From Rhizobium rhizogenes (GTDB taxonomy: Bacteria > Pseudomonadota > Alphaproteobacteria > Rhizobiales > Rhizobiaceae): a DNA stretch of 64,000 bases. Below the pieces are notes generated by a model. That model saw nothing but the letters and a program-made list of their open reading frames with translations. It ran no database searches and was not told where the DNA came from. The stretch covers positions 1,612,001 through 1,676,000 of the forward strand of contig NZ_CP019701.2 of assembly GCF_002005205.3 (NCBI RefSeq), given 5' to 3'. This document shows, one piece after another, positions 8,174-16,696 of the stretch; positions within the stretch are counted from its first letter, which is position 1; each line of letters opens with the position of its first letter. Position numbers and translations under genes: made by a program.

Positions 8174-8203
8174 GTCGTCGCGTGTCTTCGGATGCGCGGC
8201 GAC
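8174..8203 (+). promoter_or_regulatory. Intercistronic hairpin between transketolase and kinase genes
   Basis: GTCGTCGCG and CGCGGCGAC form a 9-bp stem with one G-T wobble and a 12-base loop, 14 bases after the transketolase stop. CCCTTT follows, so partial termination or mRNA processing is possible. Confidence 0.4.
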
Positions 8204-8272
8204 ACCCTTTCTGCAATATCGTCGTTTAATCGCCGCAAGGCGGAAACGAAAAACTGCCGACGAAAGACACCC

Positions 8273-9745
8273 ATGATGCGCGCCATTCTGTCCATCGATC
8301 AGGGCACCACCAATTCCAAGGCCATCCTCGTCTCGGAAAGCGGAGAGCTGCTGGCGCGCGGCTCATCTCCCGTCGGCATCGCCTATCCGCAGCCCGGCTG
8401 GGTGGAACAGGATCCGAACCGCATCTGGGCCTCGGTCCGTGAAGCGATCTCCGCCTGCCTCGCCGCCGCCCCCTCTGACATCGATGTCGCGGCCATCGCC
8501 ATCTCCAACCAGCGCGAATCCGTGACCATCTGGGATGGCGAAACCGGCGAGCCGCTCGGCCCGGTGCTCAGCTGGCAGTGCCGAAGAACGGCGCAAGACT
8601 GCGCTGAGCTGATCGAAAAGGGCCATTCCGAGCGCGTCATGGCGCTGACCGGCCTGCCGATTGACCCCATGTTTCCCGGCGCAAAAATGCGCTGGCTGCT
8701 GGAGCGTGCCCCGAAGGGCCGCAGGCTCCGTGTCGGCACCATCGATAGCTGGCTCATCCATTGCTTCACCGGCGGTAAAGCCCATGCCTGCGACGCCTCC
8801 AACGCCGCCCGCAGCCAGGTGCTCGATCTCAACCGGCAGGTCTGGAGCGAGGAGCTTTGCGAGCTCTTCGGCATCGATATCAACGCCCTGCCCGATCTGC
8901 GCGACAGCAGCGGCGATTTCGGCACCACATCAGGCGTTCCCGATATCAAGGACGGCACACCGATCCTCGCCGCCATCGGCGACAGCCACGCAGCCCTCTT
9001 CGGCCACGGCGCCTTCAACCCCGGCGATGGTAAGGTCACTTTCGGCACCGGTTCGTCGGTCATGACGACGCTGCCGCATTTCATCGCGCCCGAACGCGGC
9101 ATCACCACCACCGTTGCATGGCGGCTCGGCGGCAAACCGACCTTTGCCTTTGAAGGCAATATTCTCGTTTCGGCAGCCTCCCTGCCCTGGATGACGGAGA
9201 TTCTCGGCCTGCCGGATGTCGCCGCGCTGGTGGAACTCGCCGCCACTGCCGCGCCAAACGGTCCCGGTTTCGTGCCGGCCTTCGTTGGCCTCGGTGCGCC
9301 CTATTGGGATACCAATGCGCGCGCCCTGTTCTCCCAGATCAATTTCAGCACCACGCGTGCCCAGATGGCCCGCGCCGTCACTGACTCGATTGCCTTTCAG
9401 GTCCATGACGTCTTCGCCGCCATGCGCGCGCAGTCGCCTTCGGGCTTTGGACGCCTGTTCGTGGATGGCGGCCCGAGCCAGAACCGTTTCCTGATGCAAT
9501 GCGTTGCCGACATGCTGCAACACCCCGTCATCCAGCGTGACGCGCCGGAAGCCTCGGCACTGGGTGCCGCCTATCTCGCCGGCCTCGCCCTCGGTGTCTG
9601 GAGCGATCTCGATGCCATCGCGGCGTTGAACAGCAACGGCAACACCATCGCGCCGTCCGCGAGCGAAAACAGCCAGCGGCTCAGCGTCTGGCGCGATGCG
9701 ATTGCCCGCTCGACCTTGCCTGTAACCTCGGGTAATGGTGAATAA
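8273..9745 (+). CDS. FGGY-family carbohydrate kinase (glycerol-kinase-like)
   Basis: ATP-dependent kinase of the FGGY family, 490 aa from the ATG at 8273 (a second ATG follows directly). The N-terminal phosphate-1 motif is SIDQGTTNSKAI, then ISNQRESVTIWD and SWQCRRTA, which resemble glycerol kinase. The second domain shows FGTGSSVMT and the C-terminal DGGPSQNRFLMQ signature near residue 410. A longer frame upstream overlaps the intercistronic hairpin and is unlikely to be used. Between a split transketolase and a SorC regulator it probably phosphorylates the ketose made by one of the two SDRs. Glycerol itself is less likely in this context. Confidence 0.9.
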   Translation: MMRAILSIDQGTTNSKAILVSESGELLARGSSPVGIAYPQPGWVEQDPNRIWASVREAISACLAAAPSDIDVAAIAISNQRESVTIWDGETGEPLGPVLSWQCRRTAQDCAELIEKGHSERVMALTGLPIDPMFPGAKMRWLLERAPKGRRLRVGTIDSWLIHCFTGGKAHACDASNAARSQVLDLNRQVWSEELCELFGIDINALPDLRDSSGDFGTTSGVPDIKDGTPILAAIGDSHAALFGHGAFNPGDGKVTFGTGSSVMTTLPHFIAPERGITTTVAWRLGGKPTFAFEGNILVSAASLPWMTEILGLPDVAALVELAATAAPNGPGFVPAFVGLGAPYWDTNARALFSQINFSTTRAQMARAVTDSIAFQVHDVFAAMRAQSPSGFGRLFVDGGPSQNRFLMQCVADMLQHPVIQRDAPEASALGAAYLAGLALGVWSDLDAIAALNSNGNTIAPSASENSQRLSVWRDAIARSTLPVTSGNGE

Positions 9746-9765
9746 AAATTCACCCTGGAGGGCTT

Positions 9766-10725
9766 ATGGGCAGGCTAAACGAACTTCGAATGATATCCCG
9801 CGTGGCGCAGATGTATTTCAGCGAGCACAAAAGGCAGGCGGAAATTGCGCAGCATCTCAACCTGTCGCAGGCCACCGTCTCGCGCATGTTGAAGCGTGCC
9901 GAGGCCGAAGGCATCGTCCGCACCAGCATCATTCCGCCGCCCGGCACCTATAGCGATCTGGAAGCGCAGCTTCGCGAACGTTTCGACCTGCCGGAAGCCA
10001 TCGTTGTCGATTGCAGCGAGGATCGCGACGGCGCGATCATGGCCCGCATCGGCGAGGCAGCGGCCCATTTCCTCGAGGTGACGCTGTCGCAGAACGAGAT
10101 CATCGGCGTTTCCAGCTGGAGCCAGACGATCTTCAAGATGGTGGAAAACATCCACCCGCTTAAAGGTGCCAAGGCGCGTTATATCGTCCAGACACTGGGC
10201 GGCATGGGCGATCCTTCCGTGCAGACGCATGCGACCCAGATCACCACCCGGCTGGCGCGGCTGACGGAGGCCGAACCGAAACTGCTGCCGGTGCCGGGCG
10301 TCGCCACCTCGCGCGAAGCCAAGCTCTTGATGCTCGCCGATCCCTTCGTGCGCGAAACCATCGATCTTTTCGGGTCGATCACGCTCGCCATCGTCGGCGT
10401 CGGCGCCGTCGAACCATCGGAGCTTCTCGCCCGGTCCGGCAACATCTTTTCCGCCAAGGAACTGGCCGATCTCGCGCAGGCGGGTGCGGTGGGCGACATC
10501 TCGCTGCGCTTCTTCGACAGGCAAGGCAAGCCGGTGAAGACGCCGCTCGACGACCGGGTCATCGGCCTGCCGCTGGAAAACCTCTCCAATGTCGACCGCG
10601 TCATTGCGCTGGCCGGTGGCTCGAAAAAGACCGAGGCGATTGCCGGGGCACTCAGGACCGGTGTGATCGACGTGCTCGTCACCGATAAATTCACCGCCGA
10701 ACGACTGGTCGGCAAGGAAACATAG
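9766..10725 (+). CDS. SorC/DeoR-type sugar-binding transcriptional regulator
   Basis: The 319-aa protein has an N-terminal helix-turn-helix (residues about 22-45, RQAEIAQHLNLSQATVSRM) followed by a sugar-phosphate-binding domain (PF04198 class) with VSSWSQTI, GGMGDPS and IVGVGAVEPSELL. Members of this family bind a phosphorylated pathway intermediate and control divergent operons. SD GGAGGG precedes the ATG. A hairpin GGTGAAT-AAAA-ATTCACC (9737-9754) overlaps the kinase stop codon and the leader of this gene. The likely target is the 6164-6393 region. Confidence 0.92.
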   Translation: MGRLNELRMISRVAQMYFSEHKRQAEIAQHLNLSQATVSRMLKRAEAEGIVRTSIIPPPGTYSDLEAQLRERFDLPEAIVVDCSEDRDGAIMARIGEAAAHFLEVTLSQNEIIGVSSWSQTIFKMVENIHPLKGAKARYIVQTLGGMGDPSVQTHATQITTRLARLTEAEPKLLPVPGVATSREAKLLMLADPFVRETIDLFGSITLAIVGVGAVEPSELLARSGNIFSAKELADLAQAGAVGDISLRFFDRQGKPVKTPLDDRVIGLPLENLSNVDRVIALAGGSKKTEAIAGALRTGVIDVLVTDKFTAERLVGKET

Positions 10726-10748
10726 CCAAAATCCCATAAGGAGGAGAC

Positions 10749-11534
10749 ATGAGGCGCTTTGAAGGTCAATCCGTATTCGTGACCGGAGGCAATAAGGGCA
10801 TCGGTTACGGCATCGCCCGCCGTTTTGCCGAGGAAGGCGCGAAAGTCGCCCTCGCCTCTGTCGACAGGGACACCCATGACGCCGCCAGAAAACTGGCGGA
10901 CGAAACTGGCGCCGTTACCCATGGCGTCATCCTCGATGTGCGCGACGCGGCAGCGGTGCGCGAGGCCTATGGTGCCGCCGAAGAGGCGATCGGCGCGCTG
11001 TCCATCTCCGTCCAGAATGCCGGCGTCATCACCATTTCCAAGATCGAGGAACTGACGCAGGAACAGTGGGATTTCAATCTCGACGTCAATACCAAGGGCG
11101 CGTTCCTCTGCTGCCAGGAGGCGATCCGCCGCTTCCGCGAAAGCGGCACCAAAGGCCGCCTCGTCAACACCGCTTCCGGCCAGGCGCGTCAGGGCTTCAT
11201 CTATACCCCGCATTACGCCGCCTCGAAATTCGGCGTTATCGGCCTGACGCAAAGCCTTGCCAAGGAACTGGCGCCTGAGGGCATCACCGTCAACGCCATT
11301 TGCCCGGGCATCATCCACACCGAAATGTGGGACTATAACGACCGTGTCTGGGGCCAGATGCTGGGCGATTACAAGCCGGGCGAACTAATGGCCGAATGGG
11401 TGCGTAACATCCCGATGCGCCGCGCCGGAACGCCTGCCGAAGTGGCCGCACTGGTGGCGTTTCTGGCGTCTGAGGACGCGGCATACATCACCGGCCAGAC
11501 GATCAATGTCGATGGTGGGTTGATCATGTCTTGA
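10749..11534 (+). CDS. SDR-family oxidoreductase, second of the locus
   Basis: Classical SDR, 261 aa, with cofactor motif TGGNKGIG at 12-19, QNAGV in place of the usual NNAG, catalytic Ser143, and Y156-x-x-x-K160 in YAASK. Its C-terminus ends NVDGGLIMS as in many polyol dehydrogenases. A strong SD AAGGAGGAGAC precedes the ATG, and the gene lies 23 bases after the regulator gene. It is distinct in sequence from the SDR at 1722-2510. The pathway may therefore need two oxidations, or two related polyols may enter it. Confidence 0.88.
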   Translation: MRRFEGQSVFVTGGNKGIGYGIARRFAEEGAKVALASVDRDTHDAARKLADETGAVTHGVILDVRDAAAVREAYGAAEEAIGALSISVQNAGVITISKIEELTQEQWDFNLDVNTKGAFLCCQEAIRRFRESGTKGRLVNTASGQARQGFIYTPHYAASKFGVIGLTQSLAKELAPEGITVNAICPGIIHTEMWDYNDRVWGQMLGDYKPGELMAEWVRNIPMRRAGTPAEVAALVAFLASEDAAYITGQTINVDGGLIMS

Positions 11535-11555
11535 GGGCTTATTAGCCTCTCCTTC

Positions 11556-11642
11556 GTCATCCTCGGGCTTGTCCCGAGGATCCAATCACGTTCAATTAAA
11601 TCAATCGGTTGCAGATCCTCGGGACAAGCCCGAGGATGACGT
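11556..11642. repeat. Perfect inverted repeat, REP-like intergenic element
   Basis: Arms of 27 bases (11556-11582 and 11616-11642) are exact reverse complements around a 33-base AT-rich spacer. Each arm is itself a hairpin, CCTCGGGCTTGTCCCGAGG, bounded by GTCAT. The element lies between convergent genes (SDR and ABC-2 permease), where it could also act as a bidirectional transcript end. It belongs to the same structural family as 1531-1643 and 24696-24718. Confidence 0.9.
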
Positions 11643-11688
11643 CGCTTATGAGGGAAGCTTCCTCCGCTATCTCTGGCGATTTGAGCCG

Positions 11689-12450
11689 TCAGTTACGCAG
11701 CCGATACCCCGTCTTGAACATCCAGCCGACAACACCGAGGCAAAACGCCAGAAACAGCGTGATCATCGCAAGGCTGATGACGGGATTGACGTCGGCGATC
11801 TCGTAAAAGCTCCAGCGGAAACCGCTGATGAGATAAAGCACCGGATTGAAGTGGCTGACCGTCTGCCAGAAGGGCGGCAGCATGTCGATGGAATAGAAGC
11901 TGCCGCCGAGGAAGGTCAGCGGCGGCACCACCAGCATGGGAATGAGGTTCAGCTGCTCGAAATTCGTCGCCCAGATGCCGATGATGAAGCCGAACAGGCT
12001 GAAACTGACAGCCGTCAGCACGAAGAACAGGATCATCATGAACGGGTGAGCGATGGTGATATCCACGAAGAAGGAAGCGGTAATCAGGATGATCGTGCCG
12101 ATCATCAGCCCCTTGGTCGCCGCCGCCCCAACATAACCGGCCAGAATTTCCGTCATCGCCACCGGAGCGGAGAGGATTTCATAGACCGTACCGGTGAATT
12201 TCGGGAAATAGATACCGAAGGAGCCATTGCCGATACATTGCGTCAGCAGTGTCAGCATGATGAGGCCGGGCGTTATGAACGCGCCGTAGGAAACCCCACC
12301 AACCTCCTGAATCCGCGAACCGATCGCGGTTCCGAACACAATGAAGTAAAGCGACGTGGAAATGACCGGAGACACCACGCTCTGCAGCAGGGTGCGACGC
12401 GTGCGTGCCATTTCGAACAGATAGATGGCCTTGATGGCTTCGAAATTCAT
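11689..12450 (-). CDS. ABC-2 type exporter, permease subunit
   Basis: Integral membrane protein of 253 aa with about six hydrophobic segments and the ABC-2 permease pattern ([19 protein letters not shown], then [20 protein letters not shown] near the C-terminus). It resembles the NodJ/YadH group. Its start overlaps the end of the ATPase gene by 4 bases (ATGA), so both are co-translated. The exported molecule is unknown. There are no nod genes nearby, so a nodulation role is not implied. Confidence 0.92.
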   Translation of the reverse strand: MNFEAIKAIYLFEMARTRRTLLQSVVSPVISTSLYFIVFGTAIGSRIQEVGGVSYGAFITPGLIMLTLLTQCIGNGSFGIYFPKFTGTVYEILSAPVAMTEILAGYVGAAATKGLMIGTIILITASFFVDITIAHPFMMILFFVLTAVSFSLFGFIIGIWATNFEQLNLIPMLVVPPLTFLGGSFYSIDMLPPFWQTVSHFNPVLYLISGFRWSFYEIADVNPVISLAMITLFLAFCLGVVGWMFKTGYRLRN

Positions 12451-13373
12451 TTCTGGCCTCCCACCAGCGAAACGAAGATATCCTCAAGCGAACTCTGCCG
12501 CGTGGAAATATCCTTGAAATGGATGTTGGCGGCGAAAAGGGCGTTCAGAACATCGGCAATGCGGCTCTGTTCGCCATTATCCTCGATTTCATAGGTGATG
12601 GTGCAGCGGTCATCGGAAAGTGTCAGACCGAAGGGCGCGAGACTGTCGGGCAATTGCTCCACGGGCTGGGCAAGCTCCAGGAAAAGCTGCTTGCGGCCGA
12701 GTTTCTTCATCAGCGCCGTCTTTTCTTCCACCAGCAGCAATTCGCCGCCGTTGATGACGCCCACGCGGTCGGCGATTTCTTCCGCCTCTTCGATGTAATG
12801 CGTGGTGAGGATTATGGTGACGCCCCTGGAGCGCAGCTCGGAAACGACATTCCACATGTCACGGCGTAGCGCCACATCCACGCCGGCGGTCGGCTCGTCG
12901 AGGAACAGCACCTTCGGTTCATGCGCCAGCGCCTTGGCGATCAGCACACGCCGCTTCATGCCGCCGGAAAGCTCCCGCAGCATGTTGTCCTTCTTGTTCC
13001 AGAGCGACAGGGATTTCAGGATACGCTCGATCAGTTCCGGGTTCTTCTTCTGCCCGTGCAGGCCGCGCGAGAAGCTGACGGTGTTCCACACTGTCTCGAA
13101 CTGGTCGGTGGTCAATTCCTGCGGCACGAGGCCGATCAGGGCGCGGGTCTGGCGGAATTCCTTGACCACATCATGCCCGCCGACAAGCACGGAGCCTTCC
13201 CCCGGATTGACGAGGCCGCAGACGATGGAAATCAGCGTTGTCTTGCCGGCACCGTTCGGACCCAGAAGAGCGAGGATTTCTCCCTCTCTGATATCGAGGC
13301 TGACGCCTTTGAGCGCCTGAAAGCCATTTGCGTAGGATTTGGTCAGATTCCGTATCGAAACGATGGCATTCAT
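12447..13373 (-). CDS. ABC-2 type exporter, ATP-binding subunit
   Basis: The 308-aa ATPase has a Walker [10 protein letters not shown] near 38-46, signature LSGGMKRRV, Walker [13 protein letters not shown] and the H-loop [12 protein letters not shown]-terminal domain of about 80 residues follows, as in NodI/YadG-type proteins. The ATG at 13373 is preceded by GAAAGATTCGCC; the in-frame ATG 33 bases further upstream lacks an SD and adds 11 unconserved residues. It partners with the permease whose gene overlaps its 3' end. Confidence 0.93.
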   Translation of the reverse strand: MNAIVSIRNLTKSYANGFQALKGVSLDIREGEILALLGPNGAGKTTLISIVCGLVNPGEGSVLVGGHDVVKEFRQTRALIGLVPQELTTDQFETVWNTVSFSRGLHGQKKNPELIERILKSLSLWNKKDNMLRELSGGMKRRVLIAKALAHEPKVLFLDEPTAGVDVALRRDMWNVVSELRSRGVTIILTTHYIEEAEEIADRVGVINGGELLLVEEKTALMKKLGRKQLFLELAQPVEQLPDSLAPFGLTLSDDRCTITYEIEDNGEQSRIADVLNALFAANIHFKDISTRQSSLEDIFVSLVGGQK

Positions 13374-13477
13374 GGCGAATCTTTCGAAAAACCGAGTAAG
13401 ATGCACGCCATATAGGCCGTAGAATGCGCGAATGCCAGTCCGGAGGCCTGAACACTGCGTTCGGCAAAGAAGGAAAA

Positions 13478-14299
13478 TCAGCCGTAAACGCTGTAGAAGA
13501 ACTGCGCCGCGACGAAGACCAGAAACACCCCGAAGGCCCGCTCCAGCTGCTTTTTGCTGAGCGCATGCGCCAGCCGCGCGCCATAGGGCGCAACCACGAG
13601 CGTAATGGGGATCAAGAGCACCACGGCGATCCAGTTGATGAAGCCGGTTGAAAATGGCGGCAGGCCCGCATCACCCCAACCGGCCCAGATGTAACCCAGC
13701 AGCCCCGGCAGCGAAATCAGCACACCGACGCCGGAGGACGTGGCAACCGCCTGATGGATGGTGCGCCCGTAAAGCGTCATGAAAGTATTGTTCATCACCC
13801 CGCCGCCAACACCCATCAGGCCGGAGAGAAGGCCGATGCCTGTGCCCACCAGAAACCGGACCGGATTTTGCGGCAGGTCGGAACCGAGATGCCAGCTCGC
13901 CCGATTGAAGACCATCCGAAAGGCGAGCGCCAGCGCGATGAAGGCGAAGATCAGCCGCAGCGCAACACTGGAGGCATAGGCGGCCACGACGGATGCGAGG
14001 ATGGTGCCAAGCGGCACGGCGACGATCCAGCCCTTCAGAAGATCGATATCGACCGCGCCCTTCTGACGATGCGTCAGGAAAGAACGGATGGAGGTCGGCA
14101 CGATGATGGCAAGCGAGGTGCCGAGTGAAAGATGCATGCGCACTGCCTCAGGCACATCCAGAAGCCCGAAGACATGGTAGAAAACCGGCACCAGAACCGC
14201 ACCGCCGCCAATACCGAAAAGGCCCGCCAGAAGGCCTGCGACGACGCCCGCGGCCGCAAGCGCCGCAGCAAAGATCATTATCTCTGAAACAGGGGGCAT
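13478..14299 (-). CDS. TSUP-family (TauE/SafE) membrane permease
   Basis: The 273-aa protein has around eight hydrophobic segments in two halves, each opening with a glycine-rich loop: [16 protein letters not shown] and [16 protein letters not shown]. This is the signature of the sulfite/organosulfonate exporter TSUP family. The precise substrate is usually a sulfur compound but cannot be inferred here. An operator-like palindrome (14324-14339) lies just upstream of the ATG. Confidence 0.92.
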   Translation of the reverse strand: MPPVSEIMIFAAALAAAGVVAGLLAGLFGIGGGAVLVPVFYHVFGLLDVPEAVRMHLSLGTSLAIIVPTSIRSFLTHRQKGAVDIDLLKGWIVAVPLGTILASVVAAYASSVALRLIFAFIALALAFRMVFNRASWHLGSDLPQNPVRFLVGTGIGLLSGLMGVGGGVMNNTFMTLYGRTIHQAVATSSGVGVLISLPGLLGYIWAGWGDAGLPPFSTGFINWIAVVLLIPITLVVAPYGARLAHALSKKQLERAFGVFLVFVAAQFFYSVYG

Positions 14300-14323
14300 G
14301 AAAGCAGGCTCCCGGGGGCCGTT

Positions 14324-14339
14324 GTCACAAACATGTGAC
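14324..14339. promoter_or_regulatory. Operator-like palindrome upstream of TSUP gene
   Basis: GTCACA and TGTGAC are perfect inverted arms with a 4-base spacer, 25 bases before the TSUP start codon. The position suits a repressor or an activator. The cognate regulator is not known; there is no regulator gene adjacent. Confidence 0.4.
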
Positions 14340-14506
14340 GCTCATAGCGTATCAGAAGAGCGCGGCAAGCCATGTTGGCCGCAGGTCAGTACGGCGCGAT
14401 GTATTTTGCCGCACGTCCGCGTCGGATGGACCGCTTTTTGGGATCGATTCCCATTTTCATGCCCTTGCAAAGACGCCGATATCCCCCCGATAAGGCTGTC
14501 TTCTTC

Positions 14507-14531
14507 ACCGGCCTTCGGGCCGGTCTTTTTT
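14507..14531 (+). terminator. Orphan intrinsic terminator on the plus strand
   Basis: ACCGGCC and GGCCGGT form a stem around a short TTCG-type loop, followed by CTTTTTTT. This is a textbook intrinsic terminator for plus-strand transcription. No plus-strand gene precedes it: the upstream neighbour (TSUP) is on the minus strand and starts about 210 bases away. It may end a small RNA or a very short unannotated gene in 14340-14506. Confidence 0.8.
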
Positions 14532-14637
14532 TGTGCATATGACGGGGACATATGTGTTGGGAGATGGATGCCACCGCCCTGCCTCCGTCATTGCGGCTCA
14601 TCCTCAGGCTTCGGGGACGGGAATGAGGGTCCATTGG

Positions 14638-14835
14638 GGTCGAGGGTGGGTGTGGTTTACCCCCCTCTGCCCTGCCGGGCATCTCCCCCTCAAGGGGGGA
14701 GATCGATCTGTAGCAAGGTCTAGCTCATCTCGAAGCTTGAGAATGAAGTGGAGGTAGCGCCTCCTGCCGATCTCCCCCCTTGAGGGGGAGATGCCCGGCA
14801 GGGCAGAGGGGGGTAAACCACACCCACCCTCGACC
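14638..14835. repeat. Large perfect inverted repeat (RIME-like element)
   Basis: Two arms of about 68 bases (14638-14705 and 14768-14835) are exact reverse complements, separated by a 62-base spacer. Each arm contains GCCCTGCCGGGC and CTCCCCCTTGAGGGGGAG, which are themselves palindromic. The layout fits rhizobial intergenic mosaic elements (RIME-type). The surrounding gap 14300-14971 otherwise holds only the palindrome and the orphan terminator listed here. Confidence 0.88.
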
Positions 14836-14971
14836 AGTTGCCAACGGCCACCCCCCTGAAAGCTCACACCCGAAGCATCGGAACGAAAACTGCATTGCGG
14901 TTTTCGGAAAATCCGATGCTCAAACAAAAACTGAGAGCGGCGGCACCGATTTCGATTTATCTCTCGCCGCT

Positions 14972-16282
14972 CTAATCGCAATGCCTGTAACCGGACTTGC
15001 GCGTGCGCAGGTCGAAATGGAAATGGTTCCAGTGATTGGGATCGCTGCCCGGCCCGAGAACGGTGGAGAAATATTTGCAGCTGTCGGACCTCACCGCCTT
15101 CAGCAGCGCCTTTTCGCGGAAGGCGAAGAAGCTCTTGCTGCGAACGTCGATTTCCTTGCCATTCTTCAGCGTGATGGTGCCGATGTCGATGGCGTTGCCG
15201 CGCGCATGTTCCGACCACGGGTTGCTGGAGCGCGAATTCATCTTGCGGCAGGAATAACCACCCATCGGCGTGATACGGCCGACGCCCGAGAGATAACGGA
15301 AGCGCGAGGATGGCACGAGTTCGAACTTGACCCATTTGGCAAAGGCAAGCGTGACCTGGCAATTGAGCTTCACCGCCGGGCGGATGGCGACGCCGCTGGC
15401 GAGACCACTGAGTTCGATCGGATAATCGATGCCGCAGGTCGGACCATCGGCGATACGCGCAACATCGCGGAAAGCGACGCCAAGACGACGCAGCTCGGAG
15501 CGACAGGCAACTTCGGAGGACGGCATGACGCCGGGCGGCATCGACGACCGGTTGCTTTGTCCGCCACGCGCCATCGGATCATTTGGCATCAACATGGCAA
15601 CCTCCTCCACCGGCTGGCGGCGGGAAGACGAGCCAACGGGTGGCGGCGGTATCAACCGGGATTGACCGGCGCTCTGCTGCCGGCGAGGAGGAGAAACGGC
15701 CACCGGATTGTCGGTGCCGATACCATCCACCACCGGCTGCTCCGAAACACCTTCGGCAATATCGGCATCCTGCTCTTCCGCAAGTCCGCGAACCGGTTCC
15801 ACGCCCAGCATGGAATCCATGTTCACCCCTCCCTCACCTTCGGCAATCTGGTTGCCGGCCATCGGCTGCGGGGACATGGTCTGGCCTTGCGTCGCCTGAT
15901 TTGGCATCGCCTGATTTGACATCGTCTGCGTCGGGGCGCTGTGGCCACTCGCCGCCATGCGCGCCTGATGCTGGGTGTCGAGTGTGGAATAGCCCTGTCC
16001 GCCCTGTGGCGATTGCAGCAGGGGGTCCTGCGAAGCGTAAGGCTCCGGCATCGGCTGTGACACGGCTGCGGGATAATCGGTGGCCTGTCCGGCCCGCTCG
16101 GCCTGATAGACCGCGCCTGACGGTGCGCTGTAACCCTGCTGCCGCGACGACCTTATGGCGCTGACGCGCGTGGTGCCGTCCACCTCCGCCGGTGGCACGA
16201 GGCCCTCCGCAGAACACGACACCATGACCGTGGAAATCATCAGCAACGTCACAAGACGACGCGGAAGGGAAACATACGCCAT
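14972..16282 (-). CDS. Extensin-like C-terminal domain protein, putative lipoprotein
   Basis: This 436-aa protein starts at the ATG at 16282 (MAYVSLPRRLVTLLMISTV). A signal segment ends in MVSC, a weak lipobox with Cys near residue 20. Residues about 30-260 are low complexity, rich in Gln, Pro, Met, Asn and Ser. The last 170 residues are the extensin-like domain (PF06904): CRSELRRLGV, GPTCGIDYPIELSG, CRKMNSRSSNPWSEHARGNA, and a C-terminal DPNHWNHFHFD. The H-A-x-x-x-A-x-D and HxH motifs suggest a metal-dependent, LAS-peptidase-like fold, though the activity is unproven. A longer N-terminal frame (16 more residues) is less likely. Confidence 0.85.
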   Translation of the reverse strand: MAYVSLPRRLVTLLMISTVMVSCSAEGLVPPAEVDGTTRVSAIRSSRQQGYSAPSGAVYQAERAGQATDYPAAVSQPMPEPYASQDPLLQSPQGGQGYSTLDTQHQARMAASGHSAPTQTMSNQAMPNQATQGQTMSPQPMAGNQIAEGEGGVNMDSMLGVEPVRGLAEEQDADIAEGVSEQPVVDGIGTDNPVAVSPPRRQQSAGQSRLIPPPPVGSSSRRQPVEEVAMLMPNDPMARGGQSNRSSMPPGVMPSSEVACRSELRRLGVAFRDVARIADGPTCGIDYPIELSGLASGVAIRPAVKLNCQVTLAFAKWVKFELVPSSRFRYLSGVGRITPMGGYSCRKMNSRSSNPWSEHARGNAIDIGTITLKNGKEIDVRSKSFFAFREKALLKAVRSDSCKYFSTVLGPGSDPNHWNHFHFDLRTRKSGYRHCD

Positions 16283-16642
16283 ACGAGAACCTGTACCTTC
16301 AGCGGCCGCAAACGCGGCAATACAGGTCAAATTTTAAAGAAATGAGGTAAACGAAACCTTATTGGTTGCGGGAAATAACAAATCATGTGTTTGACGCCAT
16401 CCGCACGCACACGATGCTGCGAAACCGAGCGCGACGGCCACGTCCCCTGACCCTTCTTCCGTCATGCTCAGGCAAATTTTCCGCGCGAACTTCAATCGCC
16501 TTGAAGTCGATGATGCCGGGTGCGCATATTCTCTCGACGTTCTCCTTAGCCCTGTCCCGAGGACGACGTCGGCGTGATGGGCTCGACTGGCCGCCCTTCT
16601 AACCGCGACACGGGCAGATGACATGTTGAGAAGTCCTGAAAC
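16283..16642. other. Intergenic region with degraded repeat, no gene seen
   Basis: This stretch lies between the extensin-like gene and the chemoreceptor terminator. It contains CTTCTTCCGTCATGCT near 16455 and CCCTGTCCCGAGGACGACG near 16550. These look like decayed remnants of the intergenic repeat family at 11556-11642. The one long frame on the minus strand (16334-16690) runs through these repeats and has no SD or recognisable product. Confidence 0.5.
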
Positions 16643-16670
16643 AACAAAGGGCGCAGCCAAAGCCGCGCCC
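16643..16670 (-). terminator. Intrinsic terminator of the chemoreceptor gene
   Basis: On the minus strand GGGCGCGGC and GCTGCGCCC pair with a TTTG loop and are followed by TTTGTTGTTT. The hairpin begins 26 bases after the receptor stop codon. Confidence 0.75.
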
Positions 16671-16696
16671 TCCACTTTCAGCCGAAACACCTGAAA

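Noticed and set aside
11689..13373. nodIJ-type export of nodulation factors
   Set aside because: The ABC-2 pair resembles NodI/NodJ in general form, but no nod genes or nod boxes are nearby. YadG/YadH-type exporters share the same look.
1531..14835. CRISPR arrays
   Set aside because: The repeats seen here are inverted pairs at separate sites, not direct repeats with regular spacers, and no cas gene is present.
14780..15919. A 379-codon plus-strand frame and overlapping minus frames near the RIME-like repeat
   Set aside because: They run through the repeat arm and the antisense of the extensin-like gene; the real product is on the minus strand with a clear domain.
16334..16690. A 118-codon minus-strand frame between the extensin-like and chemoreceptor genes
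   Set aside because: It overlaps the chemoreceptor terminator and decayed repeat sequence, with no SD and no family likeness.
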